Assembly: GCF_001887595.1 (NCBI RefSeq)
Contig: NZ_CP017480.1
Location: 930,001-994,000 of the forward strand
Length of the DNA: 64,000 nucleotides
Direction: 5' to 3'
Origin: Luteibacter rhizovicinus DSM 16549
GTDB lineage: Bacteria > Pseudomonadota > Gammaproteobacteria > Xanthomonadales > Rhodanobacteraceae
Shown piece by piece: positions 37,410-46,698 of the stretch. Below the pieces are notes generated by a model, which did no database searches, was not told where the DNA came from, and saw only the letters and a program-made list of their open reading frames with translations. Position 1 is the first letter of the stretch; the number at the start of each line of letters is the position of its first letter. The translations under genes were made by a program, and so were the position numbers.

Positions 37410-38342
37410 TCATGCAGCCCCCAGGGCTCCAGCGATCAGCTGGCCGAAGCGATCCTGGTCGACCCCAAGGACGATCCGGGCGTTCGGGGTGCCGCCGAGG
37501 CGGCCTTGCCAGTCGACCACCGTCGCACCACGGGTGAGCCGGCCATCCAGCTCGATCGCCACATGACGGGTCTCGGCACGGGTGACCATGCCAGGATCCA
37601 GCGCCACCGCCATGGCCAGGGCATCGGCGGCGATGAAGCCGGTCCGCTCGTGCTCGGCGTTGAAGCGCCGGGCCGTGCCGAATATCTTCTCGAAGAAGGC
37701 CGCCCGCGCATCCCCCGCTGCGACCCAGCCGTCGTAGCTTTCGTCCGGGAACGCGTGGCGTACCGTCGCTTCCCAGTCGACCAGATCGAACATCGGGAAG
37801 GCTTCGAAAACCACGTGCGCCGCCTCCGGATCGAACCCGATGTTGAACTCGGCCGGGATCTTTCCGGTGTTTCCATGCCCGGTCACCGCACCCCCCATGA
37901 CAACGAGGCGCTTCACGCGCTGTGGCAGATCGGGATCGAGCCGGACAGCGAGGGCGAGATTGGTCAGCGGACCGAGGGCGACGAGCGTCAGTTCGCCAGG
38001 CCGCTCGCGCGTCAGGCGGATCAGGGCGAGGGCCGCGTGCTCGGCCTCGACCGGATGCTTCGGCTCAGCGAAACCCACATCGCCAAAGCCGTCGGCACCA
38101 TGGACGAAGGCCGCGTCCTCGTCCGGCGCGCGCACCAGGGGCGAGGGACAGCCACCGAACACTGGCGTGCCCGCCCCGATCAGCTCGACCAGCGTGCGCG
38201 CATTGCGCACCGTATGACCCAGGCCGACGTTGCCGGCGGCTACCGTGAGCGCGGCCACGTCGGCGTGCTCGTGCGCCATCAGGATGGCGAGGGCATCGTC
38301 CACGCCGGGGTCGGTGTCGATCAACAACGAGGGTCGGGTCAT
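37410..38342 (-). CDS. Nucleoside hydrolase (IunH family)
   Basis: A 310-aa enzyme that cleaves the N-glycosidic bond of ribonucleosides to base plus ribose. The calcium-binding signature LIDTDPGVDDALAI is at residues 6-19. VMGGAVTGHGN (about 150), NIGFDPEAAHVV, and the C-terminal ADALAMAVALDP complete the active-site set. The absence of a nearby pyrimidine or purine transporter leaves the preferred substrate open. It is transcribed after glnE on the same strand, 50 bp downstream, and may be read from the same transcript. Confidence 0.94.
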   Translation of the reverse strand: MTRPSLLIDTDPGVDDALAILMAHEHADVAALTVAAGNVGLGHTVRNARTLVELIGAGTPVFGGCPSPLVRAPDEDAAFVHGADGFGDVGFAEPKHPVEAEHAALALIRLTRERPGELTLVALGPLTNLALAVRLDPDLPQRVKRLVVMGGAVTGHGNTGKIPAEFNIGFDPEAAHVVFEAFPMFDLVDWEATVRHAFPDESYDGWVAAGDARAAFFEKIFGTARRFNAEHERTGFIAADALAMAVALDPGMVTRAETRHVAIELDGRLTRGATVVDWQGRLGGTPNARIVLGVDQDRFGQLIAGALGAA

Positions 38343-38392
38343 CGCAGGTCAGGTCCGTGAACGGCCGGACAGCATAGCGCCGGCCGCGCGCT

Positions 38393-41281
38393 TCAGACAG
38401 CCTGTGAGGCGGGAGCGTCGGCGCCCTGCAGCTCGAAGCCCAACTCACTCGCCACTTGGAGCACGCCAGCGCACGCAGCGTCGAGCGCCGGCGTGCGCTG
38501 GGCGATTCGCGACCGAAGATCCAGCGTGCACGCCAACCCCATCTGCAACAGATCGGCATGCGCCACATGGAGGGTGTCGGCCTGCAATTGACTGAACAGA
38601 CCGACCGAACGCAGCGCATCGATCAGCGTGCTGCTCGCCGTCGTGTCGAGGATCGTCGGATGCTCCGCCGCGTGCGCCAGCACCATGCCCTGAAGCAGGA
38701 ACTCGATATCGATGAGCGCACCCGCGCCCTGCTTGAGGTCGAGACGCAGGGTATCCGAACGGTCGCGCTCGGCCCGCCAGCGCCGCCGCATCGCACTGAC
38801 CTCGGCGATGACGCGCGCGCCATCGCGCGGTGTGCAGAGGATGTCCCGGCGTATGCCGGCCAGCACACCGCCCAGCCGGACATCGCCGGCCACCGGTCGC
38901 GCGCGCAGCAAGGCCTGATGCTCCCAGGTCCAGGCGCGATCGCGCTGGTAGGCCTCGAAGGCATCGGCACTGGCGACAAGCAGTCCTTTGGAGCCGTCGG
39001 GCCGCAGGCGCGTATCGACGTCGTATAGCTTGCCGGCATGGGTCTGCGCGCTCAGCCAGTGCATGACGCGCTGGGCGAGGCGCTGGTACCAGCGTGTCCC
39101 GTCGACCGGTCGCGCGCCGTCGCTCATCGCATTGGCCAGCTTGCCGTCGTAAACGAAAACCAGATCGAGGTCCGAAGCGAATCCGAGCTCCTCGCCGCCC
39201 AGACTGCCATAGCCCAGGACAGCGAACCCCCCGCCGTCGCCCGGCAGGCGCCCGTGTTGCGCCGTCAGCTCGCGCGTGGCGAGCGCCAGCACGGCGGCGA
39301 CGATCGCCTCGGCAAGGCCGGCAAGCCGCCGCGCCGTGGCCGGCGCGTCGGCCCGCCCGTCGTTGAAGGCCAGGCCGAGACGAAACGCGATGCTCGAACG
39401 GAACTCGTTGAGTCGCTCGAGTTCGCGCTCCGCGTCACGCTCATCCAGCGTGCCAAGCGTCCGCGCAATCTCCGCGGAAATATCGGCACGCTTCAGCGGA
39501 AGCTGGTCGATGCGTGGATCGAGAACGTCGTCCAGCAGCAAGGGCTGGGCGATCACCCGCTCCGCCAGGAACGCGCTGTCGGAAAAGACACCCGCAACAC
39601 GACGCCGTGCATTCGGCTGCTCGTCGAGCAAGGCAAGGTACGAGGATCGCCGAGCGACGGCCTGGACCAGGCGCACCATGCGCAGCAGACTGGCGGACGG
39701 CGACGCACTGGCCCGCGCGGCGCCGATGAGTTGCGGCATGAGCCGCTCGAGTCGTTCCCCGGAGCGGGCGGACATGGATCGTACGGCCGCCGCCTGCGGA
39801 AGCTTGGTCAGTTGCTCCACGGCGTCGGCACCGCCGGCAAAGCCCGAGGCCTCCAGCGTCGCCGCGCTCAACGAGCCGTCACGAGCGGCAGCCCACAGCT
39901 CGACATCGGCGACCGGCGCCGTCGCGGTCTGCCCGGCCTCCGGCACGAGCACGGCGGCGAACTCGGCCGACACGGCGGCGCGATGCGCCGCCAGCTCCAC
40001 CGCCAACGCATCCCACGACGGGTAATCCAGGCCCAACGCCAGCCTCTCGCGTGAAAGCTCGTCGTCGGGAATGTCATGCGTCTGCGCATCGCGCAGCATC
40101 TGCACGCGATTCTCCACGCGACGCAGGAACAGGTAGGCCGCGCGAAGAAGCTTGGCCCGTGCCGTCGGAATGTACCCGCGCGCCTCGCACGCGCGCAGTG
40201 CCGGCAGCAACCCGCGCACGCGCAGCGCGGGATCGCGACCGCCACGGATCATCTGGGTCAGCTGGACGACGAATTCGATTTCGCGAATGCCGCCGGGCCC
40301 CAGCTTGAGGTTACCGGCAAGGTCCTTGCGCGCCACTTCCGCATCGATCAGCGACTTCATCTCGCGCAGGCCGGCGAAGGCGGTGTAATCGAGGTAACGC
40401 CGGTACACGAAGGGCCGCAGCATGTCCTGCAGTTCGCGCCCGGCGGCGCGATCGCCGGCCACGGGGCGCGCCTTGATCCATGCATAACGTTCCCAGTCGC
40501 GACCTTCGCGCTGGTAGTACTGCTCCATCGCCGCGAACGGCAGCGCAAGACGGCCGGCGTTGCCGAACGGACGCAGCCGCAGGTCCACGCGCGCGCAGAT
40601 CCCGTCCACCGTGGGCTCGGCAAGGAGTCGCACGAGTTGGCGCGCCTCGCGGATGAAGTACTCCCCGTTGTCGAGCGAGCGCGTGCCATCGGTATCGCCA
40701 GCCGAGGCATAGGCGAGGATCAGGTCGATATCCGATGAGAAATTCAGCTCGTTGCCGCCCAGCTTGCCGAAGCCGACCACGACCATGCGCTGCTCGACGC
40801 CGGCGGCGTCGCGCGGACGGCCGAAGCGTGCGTGCAAGGAATGTTCGGACCAGCGCAAGGCCGCGCTCAGCAGGGTTTCGTAGAGGGCACTGGTCGACGC
40901 CAGCGTCTCGTCGATGTCGTCGAGCCCGTTCACGTCGCGAAACACCAGGCGAACCGCCTCGGCATGACGGAAACGGCGCAGGATCGACATGCAGCGGTCT
41001 TCATCGGCCGGCAGGTCCAGCATGCTGCCCCGCGTCGCCGCGTCCGCGCTGGCGCGGAAGCGCTCGAGGCCGGCAGGAGCGAGCAATTCCGGCTGGCGAC
41101 GAAAGACGTCGAAGGCGAAGTCCGAAGCCAGCAGCGTGCGGCGGATGCGTTCGGCCACGCCCGCATCGTCGTGAACGGGAATACGGGCCGCCCGACATGC
41201 CGCCATCACATCGGCATAACGGTGATCGATGAGTGCCCGTAGTTCGGGGCTTTCGCGCAGGGCTGGCGTAGGGACATTCAT
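38393..41281 (-). CDS. glnE: Bifunctional glutamine synthetase adenylyltransferase/deadenylase
   Basis: A 962-aa cytoplasmic enzyme that adds AMP to, or removes it from, glutamine synthetase in response to PII and glutamine, setting ammonia assimilation. Two nucleotidyltransferase domains are evident. The first, deadenylating, has GFGKLGGNELNFSSDIDLIL with its DxD near residue 183. The second, adenylating, has GYGSLGGEELGFASDLDLVF near residue 703. Helical linker domains lie between and after. The length is typical (about 945 in E. coli). It is divergent from the sulfatase gene. Confidence 0.97.
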   Translation of the reverse strand: MNVPTPALRESPELRALIDHRYADVMAACRAARIPVHDDAGVAERIRRTLLASDFAFDVFRRQPELLAPAGLERFRASADAATRGSMLDLPADEDRCMSILRRFRHAEAVRLVFRDVNGLDDIDETLASTSALYETLLSAALRWSEHSLHARFGRPRDAAGVEQRMVVVGFGKLGGNELNFSSDIDLILAYASAGDTDGTRSLDNGEYFIREARQLVRLLAEPTVDGICARVDLRLRPFGNAGRLALPFAAMEQYYQREGRDWERYAWIKARPVAGDRAAGRELQDMLRPFVYRRYLDYTAFAGLREMKSLIDAEVARKDLAGNLKLGPGGIREIEFVVQLTQMIRGGRDPALRVRGLLPALRACEARGYIPTARAKLLRAAYLFLRRVENRVQMLRDAQTHDIPDDELSRERLALGLDYPSWDALAVELAAHRAAVSAEFAAVLVPEAGQTATAPVADVELWAAARDGSLSAATLEASGFAGGADAVEQLTKLPQAAAVRSMSARSGERLERLMPQLIGAARASASPSASLLRMVRLVQAVARRSSYLALLDEQPNARRRVAGVFSDSAFLAERVIAQPLLLDDVLDPRIDQLPLKRADISAEIARTLGTLDERDAERELERLNEFRSSIAFRLGLAFNDGRADAPATARRLAGLAEAIVAAVLALATRELTAQHGRLPGDGGGFAVLGYGSLGGEELGFASDLDLVFVYDGKLANAMSDGARPVDGTRWYQRLAQRVMHWLSAQTHAGKLYDVDTRLRPDGSKGLLVASADAFEAYQRDRAWTWEHQALLRARPVAGDVRLGGVLAGIRRDILCTPRDGARVIAEVSAMRRRWRAERDRSDTLRLDLKQGAGALIDIEFLLQGMVLAHAAEHPTILDTTASSTLIDALRSVGLFSQLQADTLHVAHADLLQMGLACTLDLRSRIAQRTPALDAACAGVLQVASELGFELQGADAPASQAV

Positions 41282-41358
41282 GAGGAGGCCATTGTGCCTG
41301 AAGCGGCAATTTGCGAAGAATCGTATGAAAAACCGGCGCTTTCGGTGACAACCGATTC

Positions 41359-43308
41359 ATGTCCGTTCCGTTACAGTCCCTATCCCCTCGGGACTGGACG
41401 CGGAAGTCGGCTCTTATGACCAGCGCTTCGAAAACCTGGCGTGACCGCGCGGGACGCGCTGTGCTGCCGCTCATCACGGCGGTCCTGTTCGTCCTGCTCA
41501 CGGGGCTGATCGACGGCAACCCGGGCGTGGGCACGGACCAGTGGCTTGCCCGCCCGGGCCACCTGATCGCCAACGCCATGCCCGGACTGATGCTGGCTAC
41601 CCTCCTGCTGACGCTCACACGTCGCACCTGGCTCTCCTTTGGTATCGCCTTCCTGGCCCAGGGCGCGGTCTTCGCGGTGAGCGCCATCAAGGTGAAAAAC
41701 CTGGGCACGCCGTTGCTGCCGGCCGACTTCGGCCTCGTCGGGCAACTGAGCAACGGCGGCCTGTCGCTGCTTTCCGGCTACCTACCGCGGCAGGTCGCTC
41801 CCTACCTGGCCATCGCCGCGCTGATCGGCCTGGTCGTCGTCCTGGTTCGCTTCGAGCCTCCCGTGTTCGCACGACGCACCTACGGCCGCCGGATCGTCGC
41901 TACCTTCGCGCTCGGCATGCTTTTCGTCACCCTCTTCGCGGGTACGCCGGGCTGGGCGAAGATCTACAACGGCCAGCGCCTCGGCATGATGCCGTGGTCG
42001 CCGTCGGAGAACGCCGGATACAACGGCGTCATGTCCAACCTCATGCAGTTTCATCTGCAGGCCTCGCGCAACAAACCCAAGGACGACCCCAAGGCCGCCC
42101 TCCAACTCATCGGCGACAACGACGCTGCGTTACGTGAGCACATGGCGCAGGCCGCGCAGCACACCCGGCAACCGCCGGACATCGTCATCATCCAGAGCGA
42201 ATCGTTTTTCGATCCGTCCGCGGTGAACGGCTACGACGCGGATGTCGCGCCCAACCTGCATCGCCTCACGCAGCAAGGCAGTGGTGGCGGCCTGCACGTG
42301 CCGACCTTCGGTGGCGGCACCATCCGCACCGAGTTCGAAGTACTGACAGGCCTTTCACTGCGCTACTTCGGCAACATGCGTTATCCGTACCTGGACCTGC
42401 ACAACCAGGTGGTGCCGAGCATGGTGCGTGCCCTGCGTTCGCATGGCTACGACACGGTCGCCGTGCACGGGCACAACCCGAATTTCTGGAATCGCCCGGC
42501 GGCCTTCAAGGCGATCGGCTTCGACCGCTTCGTCTCGCGTGACGGCTTCCCCGCGGACGCGAAGAACGACGGCACGTACATGGCCGATAGCGCCATGACC
42601 GACGAGATCATGGCGCAGTTGCCGGATGCCGGACCGTCCCGCCTGGTCTTCGCGATCAGCATCGAGGCGCATGGTCCTTACGATGGCTCCGACAACACGA
42701 ATGTCGCCGAGCGCGATGCCATTCCCGTCCCCGCCGGCGTCGAAGGCAAGGACAAGATCGAGTGGCAGAACTACGTCTATCACATGCATCACGCGGACGC
42801 CGAACTCGGCCGCCTTGCCGATCTGCTGGCCAGGCGTGAACGCCCGACCATCCTGCTGTTCTACGGCGACCACCTTCCGGCACTGACCAACACGTACAAC
42901 CACGCCGGCTTCCGCGACGGCCAGCCGTTCGATACGCAGATGGTCCCGTGGGTGCTGGTAGACGCACACAACGACGGCCCCCCGCCGGTCCACGGCGACA
43001 TGGCGTCATGGATGCTTCCGGGTCTCGTGCTGGAGCGCGCCGGCATTCACGACGACGCGTATTTCGCCCTCACCCAGGTACTCGGCGGCCAGCTCGCCGC
43101 GCTCACCCGCTCGCCGGATGCCAACACGGCTGCGGAAGACGCGAACACGAAGCTGACCGATACAGCGATGGGCAATGTCGCCCTGCTTCGCCTGAAGAAC
43201 AAACTCGATCCCCTGCTCGCCCGCTACGCGCTGCCCGACGCAGGCATCGATGTCGCTCGCCAGCCAGGCGATGCCGAACATGACGCCGAGGCGGGCGCGG
43301 GCCAATAG
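41359..43308 (+). CDS. LTA synthase-like sulfatase/phosphoglycerol transferase family membrane protein
   Basis: A 649-aa inner-membrane protein. Four to five N-terminal helices (about 28-200) precede a periplasmic sulfatase-fold domain (about 265-560). Features of the LtaS/OpgB/MdoB group are seen: the metal-binding Glu in IVIIQSESFFDPS, the Thr nucleophile in TFGGGTIRTEFEVLTG, and FYGDHLPALT near the C-terminal metal site. In Gram-negatives such proteins transfer phosphoglycerol or phosphoethanolamine to glucans or lipid A; the target here is unknown. An ATG at 41416 with GGAAG 9 nt upstream is an equally good start. Element B follows. Confidence 0.9.
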   Translation: MSVPLQSLSPRDWTRKSALMTSASKTWRDRAGRAVLPLITAVLFVLLTGLIDGNPGVGTDQWLARPGHLIANAMPGLMLATLLLTLTRRTWLSFGIAFLAQGAVFAVSAIKVKNLGTPLLPADFGLVGQLSNGGLSLLSGYLPRQVAPYLAIAALIGLVVVLVRFEPPVFARRTYGRRIVATFALGMLFVTLFAGTPGWAKIYNGQRLGMMPWSPSENAGYNGVMSNLMQFHLQASRNKPKDDPKAALQLIGDNDAALREHMAQAAQHTRQPPDIVIIQSESFFDPSAVNGYDADVAPNLHRLTQQGSGGGLHVPTFGGGTIRTEFEVLTGLSLRYFGNMRYPYLDLHNQVVPSMVRALRSHGYDTVAVHGHNPNFWNRPAAFKAIGFDRFVSRDGFPADAKNDGTYMADSAMTDEIMAQLPDAGPSRLVFAISIEAHGPYDGSDNTNVAERDAIPVPAGVEGKDKIEWQNYVYHMHHADAELGRLADLLARRERPTILLFYGDHLPALTNTYNHAGFRDGQPFDTQMVPWVLVDAHNDGPPPVHGDMASWMLPGLVLERAGIHDDAYFALTQVLGGQLAALTRSPDANTAAEDANTKLTDTAMGNVALLRLKNKLDPLLARYALPDAGIDVARQPGDAEHDAEAGAGQ

Positions 43309-43335
43309 CTTTCCTCAGCGCTTGCGTTGGGGTGT

Positions 43336-43408
43336 GAGGCGCAGAGCCTTCGGTGCCCACCCTCGCTGGGGGCTCGAGGCAAAGAGCCTTCGGTGCCCAC
43401 CCTCGCTG
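43336..43408 (+). repeat. Two tandem 33-nt repeats at the left edge of element B
   Basis: Two units, 43336-43368 and 43376-43408, match the three 33-nt units of element A (4961-5083), with a 7-nt gap. The first unit again carries GCGCAG in place of CAAAG, so the unit order is conserved between loci while one unit has been lost or gained. Confidence 0.9.
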
Positions 43409-43983
43409 CTCAGACAGGTCCTCCGCGTTTCGTACCGGAAAGGCCGCTAACGCGGCCCATGTTCTTACTTGGCCTTCGGCCGCTCCACTTGTGCGGAACT
43501 CGCCTCGAGGGTGGGCACCGAAGACTCTTCTCATCCTTGAGGTGCGTGCGGGTCGAGCCGACGAAGCAACGCCGCTTTGGCTGCTGGCTCGTCGCTAGCG
43601 CCATCGCCATCGGCATCGCCAAACGGTGACTCGGCGCGCTAGTCGCGATCGTCCGCGCGAGACAGCGCGAGACAGCGCAGCGTCGCTGAATGAGTTCACC
43701 GAGCCGGAGTGGATGTACCCGCACGACTGCCGTAGTGGCCCGCTTCGGCGACCGCACCCACGGCTCGCCGTCCCGCTAACCGTATCGTCGTGAGAGACCT
43801 TGGTGTCCACCCTCGAGGCGAGTTCCGCACAAGTGGAGCGGCCGTAGGCCAGATAGGCACACGGGCCGCGTCAGCGGCCTTTCCTATACGGAACGCGGAG
43901 GACCTGTCTGAGCAGCGAGGGTGGACACCAAGGTCTCCCCGCGAGACGCCCAAGTGTACGGAGCGATGGCGAAGCCGAGCCGC
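43336..43983. repeat. Dispersed repeat element B (inverted pair of hairpin units)
   Basis: The 43309-44108 gap holds no credible gene. It carries the same architecture as element A: unit 43382-43529 (148 nt) and inverted unit 43794-43937 (144 nt), 264 nt apart, with the same right flank to about 43983. Relative to A, the left unit's outer stem reads GGTGCCCACC with GGTGGGCACC instead of GGTGTCCACC with GGTGGACACC, a paired change. The middle of the 264-nt spacer has diverged, but its ends are conserved. Like A, it lies between convergent genes (sulfatase and groL). Confidence 0.85.
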
Positions 43984-44052
43984 CCCACGAGGTCGACGAG
44001 CGAGCCCGCGAACGAAGCACGGCACGTACGCCCGGACATGCGCGAAGAAGCC

Positions 44053-44080
44053 AAAAAAAAGACCCCGCTTGCGCGGGGCC
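44053..44080 (-). terminator. Terminator of groSL
   Basis: On the minus strand a CCCCGC/GCGGGG stem with a four-base loop is followed by eight T (seen as A at 44053-44060), about 30 nt past the groL stop. Confidence 0.92.
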
Positions 44081-44108
44081 TTTCGTGTAGCAAGCCAGGT
44101 GGCTGGAC

Positions 44109-45776
<1,668 letters not shown>

Positions 45777-45815
45777 TTAGTAAGTGAGATCGGGGGGAAC
45801 GGGGCGAGCGAAAGC

Positions 45816-46109
45816 TCAGCCTTCCAGGACCGCCACGATGTCGTCTTCCTTCAGGAAGACCAGATCTTCGCCGTCGACCTTGATTTCCTGGCCGGCATAC
45901 TTGCCGAACAGGACCACGTCGCCTTCCTTCACGCCCATCGGACGGAGCTGGCCACTGGCCAGGAGGAGGCCGGTACCGGCAGCGAGCACCTTGCCGCGGG
46001 TGGGCTTCTCGGTGGCGCTGTCCGGGATGACGATGCCACCGGCGGAAACGCGCTCTTCTTCGAGACGCTTGACGATGACGCGGTCGTGCAGCGGGCGCAG
46101 TTTGCTCAT
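45816..46109 (-). CDS. groS: Co-chaperonin GroES
   Basis: A 97-aa co-chaperonin lid. It starts [20 protein letters not shown], carries the mobile loop around residues 17-32 ([20 protein letters not shown]) and ends [13 protein letters not shown]. The ATG at 46109 was chosen because E. coli GroES-like homology begins there and GGAGA lies just upstream. A frame extension of five codons is not supported. CIRCE lies 49-75 nt upstream. Confidence 0.98.
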   Translation of the reverse strand: MSKLRPLHDRVIVKRLEEERVSAGGIVIPDSATEKPTRGKVLAAGTGLLLASGQLRPMGVKEGDVVLFGKYAGQEIKVDGEDLVFLKEDDIVAVLEG

Positions 46110-46157
46110 GACTTCTCCAAACATGTGTTTGACGGATAAGGAAAAAGGTCCACCCTG

Positions 46158-46184
46158 TTAGCACTTGATCAGGGTGAGTGCCAG
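46158..46184. promoter_or_regulatory. CIRCE element (HrcA operator) of groSL
   Basis: TTAGCACTT-N9-GAGTGCCAG has exactly the 9-9-9 architecture of CIRCE (consensus TTAGCACTC-N9-GAGTGCTAA), with eight of nine matches in the left arm and seven of nine in the right. It lies just downstream of a TAAAAT hexamer (46191-46186 on the minus strand) and upstream of groS, so HrcA repression of the operon is inferred. Confidence 0.9.
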
Positions 46185-46185
46185 A

Positions 46186-46191
46186 ATTTTA
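46186..46191 (-). promoter_or_regulatory. Candidate -10 of groSL
   Basis: TAAAAT on the minus strand, one base upstream of CIRCE. No convincing sigma-70 or sigma-32 -35 element was found at the right distance, so this is weak by itself. Confidence 0.4.
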
Positions 46192-46303
46192 GCCCTAAGC
46201 TTTCCTGATTCGGAAGAGCTGCGGATGGTCGACAGATGGCGGCGCCACGAAACCGTTCAAGGCCCCGGGTTCAAAAAAGGGCGCAAGAGGCCACAATCGA
46301 CCC

Positions 46304-46627
46304 ATGTCCGAACCCATCGTCGTCCTCATCGCCTGCCCGACGGGCGAACCCGCCGACACCCTCGCCCGCGCCATCGTCGAAGCGGGCCTCGCCGCCTGCG
46401 TGAACCGACTGCCCGGCGTGCGGTCCACTTACCGCTGGAAGGGCGAGGTCGTGACCGACGACGAAGACCTGCTGGTTGCAAAGACGACCCGCGAGGCCTT
46501 CGCGGCGCTGGAACGCTTCGTCCTGGCACACCATCCCTACGAGGTGCCGGAAATCGTCGCCCTGCCGGTCGTTGCCGGCCATGCCCCCTACCTGGCGTGG
46601 CTGGAAGCGAGTGTCGACGCAAGCTAA
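46304..46627 (+). CDS. cutA: CutA divalent-cation tolerance protein
   Basis: A 107-aa soluble trimeric protein of the CutA1 family, with a ferredoxin-like PII-type fold. Family motifs are seen: CPTGEPADTLARAIVEAGLAAC, VNRLPGVRSTYRWKGEV, and the C-terminal YEVPEIVALPV plus YLAWL. CutA is linked to copper tolerance in E. coli, but its exact role is not settled. It stands just before dsbD, as in enterobacteria, where cutA and dsbD are also adjacent; a shared transcript is likely. Confidence 0.96.
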   Translation: MSEPIVVLIACPTGEPADTLARAIVEAGLAACVNRLPGVRSTYRWKGEVVTDDEDLLVAKTTREAFAALERFVLAHHPYEVPEIVALPVVAGHAPYLAWLEASVDAS

Positions 46628-46698
46628 CCCGGGTTCGCCCGGTCATAATGATCGACGCCCCACGCGCCTCGTCACCGCATCGCTCCACGGAGATCACC

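Noticed and set aside
46165..46698. Upstream extension of the dsbD frame
   Set aside because: It runs through cutA in another frame and lacks homology; the ATG at 46699 has a ribosome site and starts a signal peptide.
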